Shown: positions 6,970-8,707 of the stretch, piece by piece
Layout of the letters: each line of letters starts with the position of its first letter
Position numbering within the stretch: position 1 is the stretch's first letter
Assembly: GCA_938003875.1 (NCBI GenBank)
Contig: CALKWO010000026.1
Location: 1 to 8,707 of the forward strand
Source of the DNA: an uncultured bacterium
Lineage (GTDB): Bacteria > Planctomycetota > Uabimicrobiia > Uabimicrobiales > JABWCH01
Length of the DNA: 8,707 bases
Direction: 5' to 3'
Made by a program: the position numbers and the translations under genes
The notes under the pieces: generated by a model
What the model was told of the DNA's origin: nothing
Databases searched by the model: none
The model's input: only the letters and a program-made list of their open reading frames with translations

Positions 6970-7302
6970 ATGGAAATGCAAGAATTTCTTTGTCCTTGCG
7001 GTGCCATTCTACAGGTAACACCTTCCTTCTTCGGAAAAGAAATTACCTGCTCTGCTTGCAATACTCTTCTGAAAATTCCTTCTTTTGCTCCCGAAAATGA
7101 GGAAGCAGCAAACATAAATGAGGAAGCAGAAGAGATACAAACCCGAATATGTCCGTCTTGTAATTATATTGGATATGAGAAGGTTTGTCCTTTTTGTGAA
7201 AAAGAAATGATTTTGGATAATCCTGTTAAAAAAAAAATCCTTTGTTGGATTATCCCCTTTCTGACTTTTATATTTGGATTTTTTATCGGAATTCTTCTTT
7301 AA
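6970..7302 (+). CDS. Small double zinc-ribbon protein with C-terminal membrane anchor
   Basis: This is a 110-residue protein whose ATG directly abuts the kinase stop codon (TAG then ATG). Ribbon one is CPCGAILQV with Cys8 and Cys10 and CSAC with Cys27 and Cys30. Ribbon two is CPSC (61, 64) and CPFC (73, 76). An acidic linker (42-57) joins them. Residues 90-110 are hydrophobic and should form a membrane anchor with the ribbons in the cytoplasm. GGAG at 6956-6959 is a plausible ribosome site. Such CxC/CxxC ribbons are often attached to kinases and membrane proteins in planctomycete-like genomes, so it may work with the kinase. A run of ten A residues (7228-7237) falls just before the membrane segment. 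Function is unknown. Confidence 0.8.
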   Translation: MEMQEFLCPCGAILQVTPSFFGKEITCSACNTLLKIPSFAPENEEAANINEEAEEIQTRICPSCNYIGYEKVCPFCEKEMILDNPVKKKILCWIIPFLTFIFGFFIGILL

Positions 7303-7320
7303 AAAGGCGATCACGTTGAT

Positions 7321-8496
7321 ATGGATACAACCGTTGGTGTAAAAACTACAAATGTCAGGGTTACTTTTCTTGTGGAAGTTCCCGAAAAAACAGATTCCAC
7401 AGTCTATATCACAGGAAACCATCCTAAACTCAAAAATTGGGATCCCAAAGGATGCCCACTAAAGAATGTTGCTCCTGGTCGGCATCAGCTCAGTATACTT
7501 CTTCCGAAAGGAACGTATCTACAATATAAATTCACGAGAGGAGATTGGAAGACGGGAGAAAAAGACGAAGAATTTCACGACATTCCGAATCGCACTCTTG
7601 TTGTCAACTTGGGACGTGTTATAAACCTCAAAGTAGAAAATTGGGGAGATATGGGAACGCCCAATCCACAACGTAAGCATACAATATCAGGAAACATTCA
7701 GATACATAAAAATTTTAAGGCAACGAAGCTAAACAATCGCCGTACAATATGGGTTTATTTACCACCAGGATATGAAAAAAATACAAGCCAGCACTATCCA
7801 GTGCTTTATACGCATGATGGAAATAATGTCTTCGACAAGGCGACTGCCTTCTTAGGAGTAGAATGGGAACTAGATGAAACAGCAGAGAGGCTGATTAAAG
7901 AAAAGAAAATACGAGAAATCATCATTGTAGCCATAGAAAATAACCATCAAAGAGATAGGGAATACACACATGTCTACGTCCCTAACCAGGGAGGGGGAAA
8001 GGCAGACCTGTATGCAGACTTTATCATCAATGACCTGAAACCATTTATAGATTCCAAATATCGCACGCTAAAAGATCGTCAATATACGGCCATCATGGGA
8101 TCGTCTCTAGGAGGCCTCGTTTCTCTTTACATAGCCTGGAAATATTCCAAATATTTTTCTATGGCAGGCGTTGTCTCGCCTTCTGTGTGGTGGGATAACC
8201 GCGATATTTTAAAAATGGTAAGAAAATCTCGTTCCAAACCTCCCATAAAAATCTGGCTGGATATAGGAAAGCTTGAAGGATATGAAATGAATGGAATCAA
8301 TATGGCAGTAAGAGATACAAGAGCAATGAGAGATGCTTTGATAAACAAAGGATTCAGACTTCACGATGACCTGGAGTACTTTGAAGACGAAGAAGGCGAA
8401 CACAATGAGGCTTCCTGGGCCAAAAGAGTAGATAAAATCCTTTTATATTTTTTTGGTCCCAAGTTTCGATCTTCCAGGAAAGTCTTCTATACATAA
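7321..8496 (+). CDS. Esterase (alpha/beta hydrolase, EstD/Fes-like) with N-terminal CBM20-like starch-binding module
   Basis: This 391-residue protein has two domains. Residues about 10-105 look like a CBM20 starch/glycogen-binding module: VRVTFLVEV, VYITGNHPKLKNWDPKG, a LLPKGTYLQYKFTRG strand pair and the closing PNRTLVV. Residues about 120-380 are an esterase-D/enterochelin-esterase-type hydrolase: RTIWVYLPPGYEKN, PVLYTHDGNNVFD, nucleophile motif GSSLGG (Ser262) and His361 in GEHNEASW; Glu319 in GKLEG or Asp314 is the likely acid. The substrate is unknown; an ester of a stored or imported polysaccharide is a fair guess. No signal peptide is seen, so it is predicted cytoplasmic unless the true start lies elsewhere. 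The ribosome site AAAAAGG (7301-7307) is 13 bases from the ATG, longer than usual. It is the last gene before the terminator. Confidence 0.87.
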   Translation: MDTTVGVKTTNVRVTFLVEVPEKTDSTVYITGNHPKLKNWDPKGCPLKNVAPGRHQLSILLPKGTYLQYKFTRGDWKTGEKDEEFHDIPNRTLVVNLGRVINLKVENWGDMGTPNPQRKHTISGNIQIHKNFKATKLNNRRTIWVYLPPGYEKNTSQHYPVLYTHDGNNVFDKATAFLGVEWELDETAERLIKEKKIREIIIVAIENNHQRDREYTHVYVPNQGGGKADLYADFIINDLKPFIDSKYRTLKDRQYTAIMGSSLGGLVSLYIAWKYSKYFSMAGVVSPSVWWDNRDILKMVRKSRSKPPIKIWLDIGKLEGYEMNGINMAVRDTRAMRDALINKGFRLHDDLEYFEDEEGEHNEASWAKRVDKILLYFFGPKFRSSRKVFYT

Positions 8497-8578
8497 AGAA
8501 AAAAAATCACGAACATTCAGAAGGCTCGAAACAGGCTCAAGAAGAAATAGTGTTTACGCTTTTGTAATGAAAAAAAAT

Positions 8579-8621
8579 AAAAAAGCCTCTACATCTTTTT
8601 AAAAGACATAGAGGCTTTTTT
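8579..8621. terminator. Strong bidirectional intrinsic terminator
   Basis: AAAAAAGCCTCTA (8579-8591) and its exact reverse complement (8609-8621) form a 13-pair stem. Within the loop, TCTTTT (8595-8600 region) and AAAAGA extend pairing past a CA/CA mismatch. T6 at 8616-8621 follows the GC part on the + strand, and on the - strand A-rich 8571-8584 reads as a U tract. It would end the gene block on the + strand and could also stop a converging gene from the right. Confidence 0.9.
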
Positions 8622-8636
8622 ATCTACTATAAAAAT

Positions 8637-8665
8637 CGGAACGCCATGGGAAGACCTACGTTCCG
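8637..8665. repeat. Second inverted repeat right of the terminator
   Basis: CGGAACG (8637-8643) and CGTTCCG (8659-8665) are perfect complements around a 15-base loop that includes CCATGG. Read on the - strand, the stem is followed by ATTTTTAT, so it may be an extra terminator for a gene converging from the right. Alternatively it is an operator or the start of another structured element cut by the window edge. Confidence 0.5.
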
Positions 8666-8707
8666 CAGCTTCTAGGAAGAAAAAAAGTATTTTAAGCGGA
8701 TAGAAGT

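Larger units (their letters stand above)
8497..8707. other. Downstream intergenic region
   Basis: After the esterase stop there is no supported gene to the window edge. Apart from the two inverted repeats, 8497-8578 is A-rich and featureless to my reading. On the - strand a short open stretch ending in TAG near 8672 could be the last codons of a converging gene, but about eleven codons are too few to judge. Confidence 0.4.

Noticed and set aside
287..8496. In-frame UGA (selenocysteine) in any gene, given the selenium-linked yqeB
   Set aside because: All ten genes are complete without needing UGA read-through and no family motif continues past a stop.
1..8707. CRISPR array, tRNA/rRNA, insertion sequence, or phage/defence genes
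   Set aside because: No regularly spaced repeats, no transposase or integrase motifs and no RNA-gene signatures seen on either strand.

Overview
The window is AT-rich with many homopolymer runs. It carries ten genes, all on the + strand and tightly packed from about 287 to 8496. There is no tRNA, rRNA, CRISPR array, insertion sequence or integrase. Two predicted lipoproteins, a periplasmic tetraheme protein, a eukaryotic-type Ser/Thr kinase with an outer domain, CxC/CxxC zinc-ribbon proteins and TPR proteins together suggest a Gram-negative-type bacterium. Planctomycetota or a related deep lineage is my best guess. The MocA/YqeB pair suggests anaerobic, selenium-linked molybdenum enzymes. The taxonomic call is inference at modest confidence.

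Region 1-253 holds no convincing gene. It has a strong stem-loop (86-129), an AT palindrome running into an 11-T tract (147-172) and a good sigma-70-like promoter (189-218). Region 287-3443 encodes a DksA/TraR-type zinc-finger regulator, then a lipoprotein that fuses a degenerate metallophosphoesterase (5'-nucleotidase-like) domain to a cytochrome c554-type tetraheme domain. A cytoplasmic TPR protein follows, then a second small lipoprotein joined to it by an ATGA stop/start overlap. Region 3451-4844 is a MocA-like nucleotidyltransferase overlapping a YqeB-family protein, both maturation factors for (selenium-dependent) molybdenum hydroxylases; no hydroxylase is in view. A 97-base gap (4845-4941) with a hairpin separates this half from the second. 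Region 4942-8496 encodes an unrecognised 158-residue protein, a membrane Ser/Thr kinase with a non-RD HGD catalytic loop and a non-PASTA outer domain, a membrane-anchored double zinc-ribbon protein, and a predicted cytoplasmic esterase with an N-terminal starch-binding (CBM20-like) module. A strong bidirectional terminator (8579-8621) closes the block.

Spacing suggests one long operon or two (287-4844 and 4942-8496). The functions do not form one obvious pathway. The first half combines envelope electron-transfer and lipoprotein genes with Mo-enzyme maturation. The second half looks like a signalling and polysaccharide-linked hydrolase set. No known defence or mobile system is visible. The parts most worth follow-up are the cytochrome/pseudo-phosphoesterase fusion, the kinase to esterase gene set, the A10 tract inside the zinc-ribbon gene, and the unexplained hairpin at 86-129.
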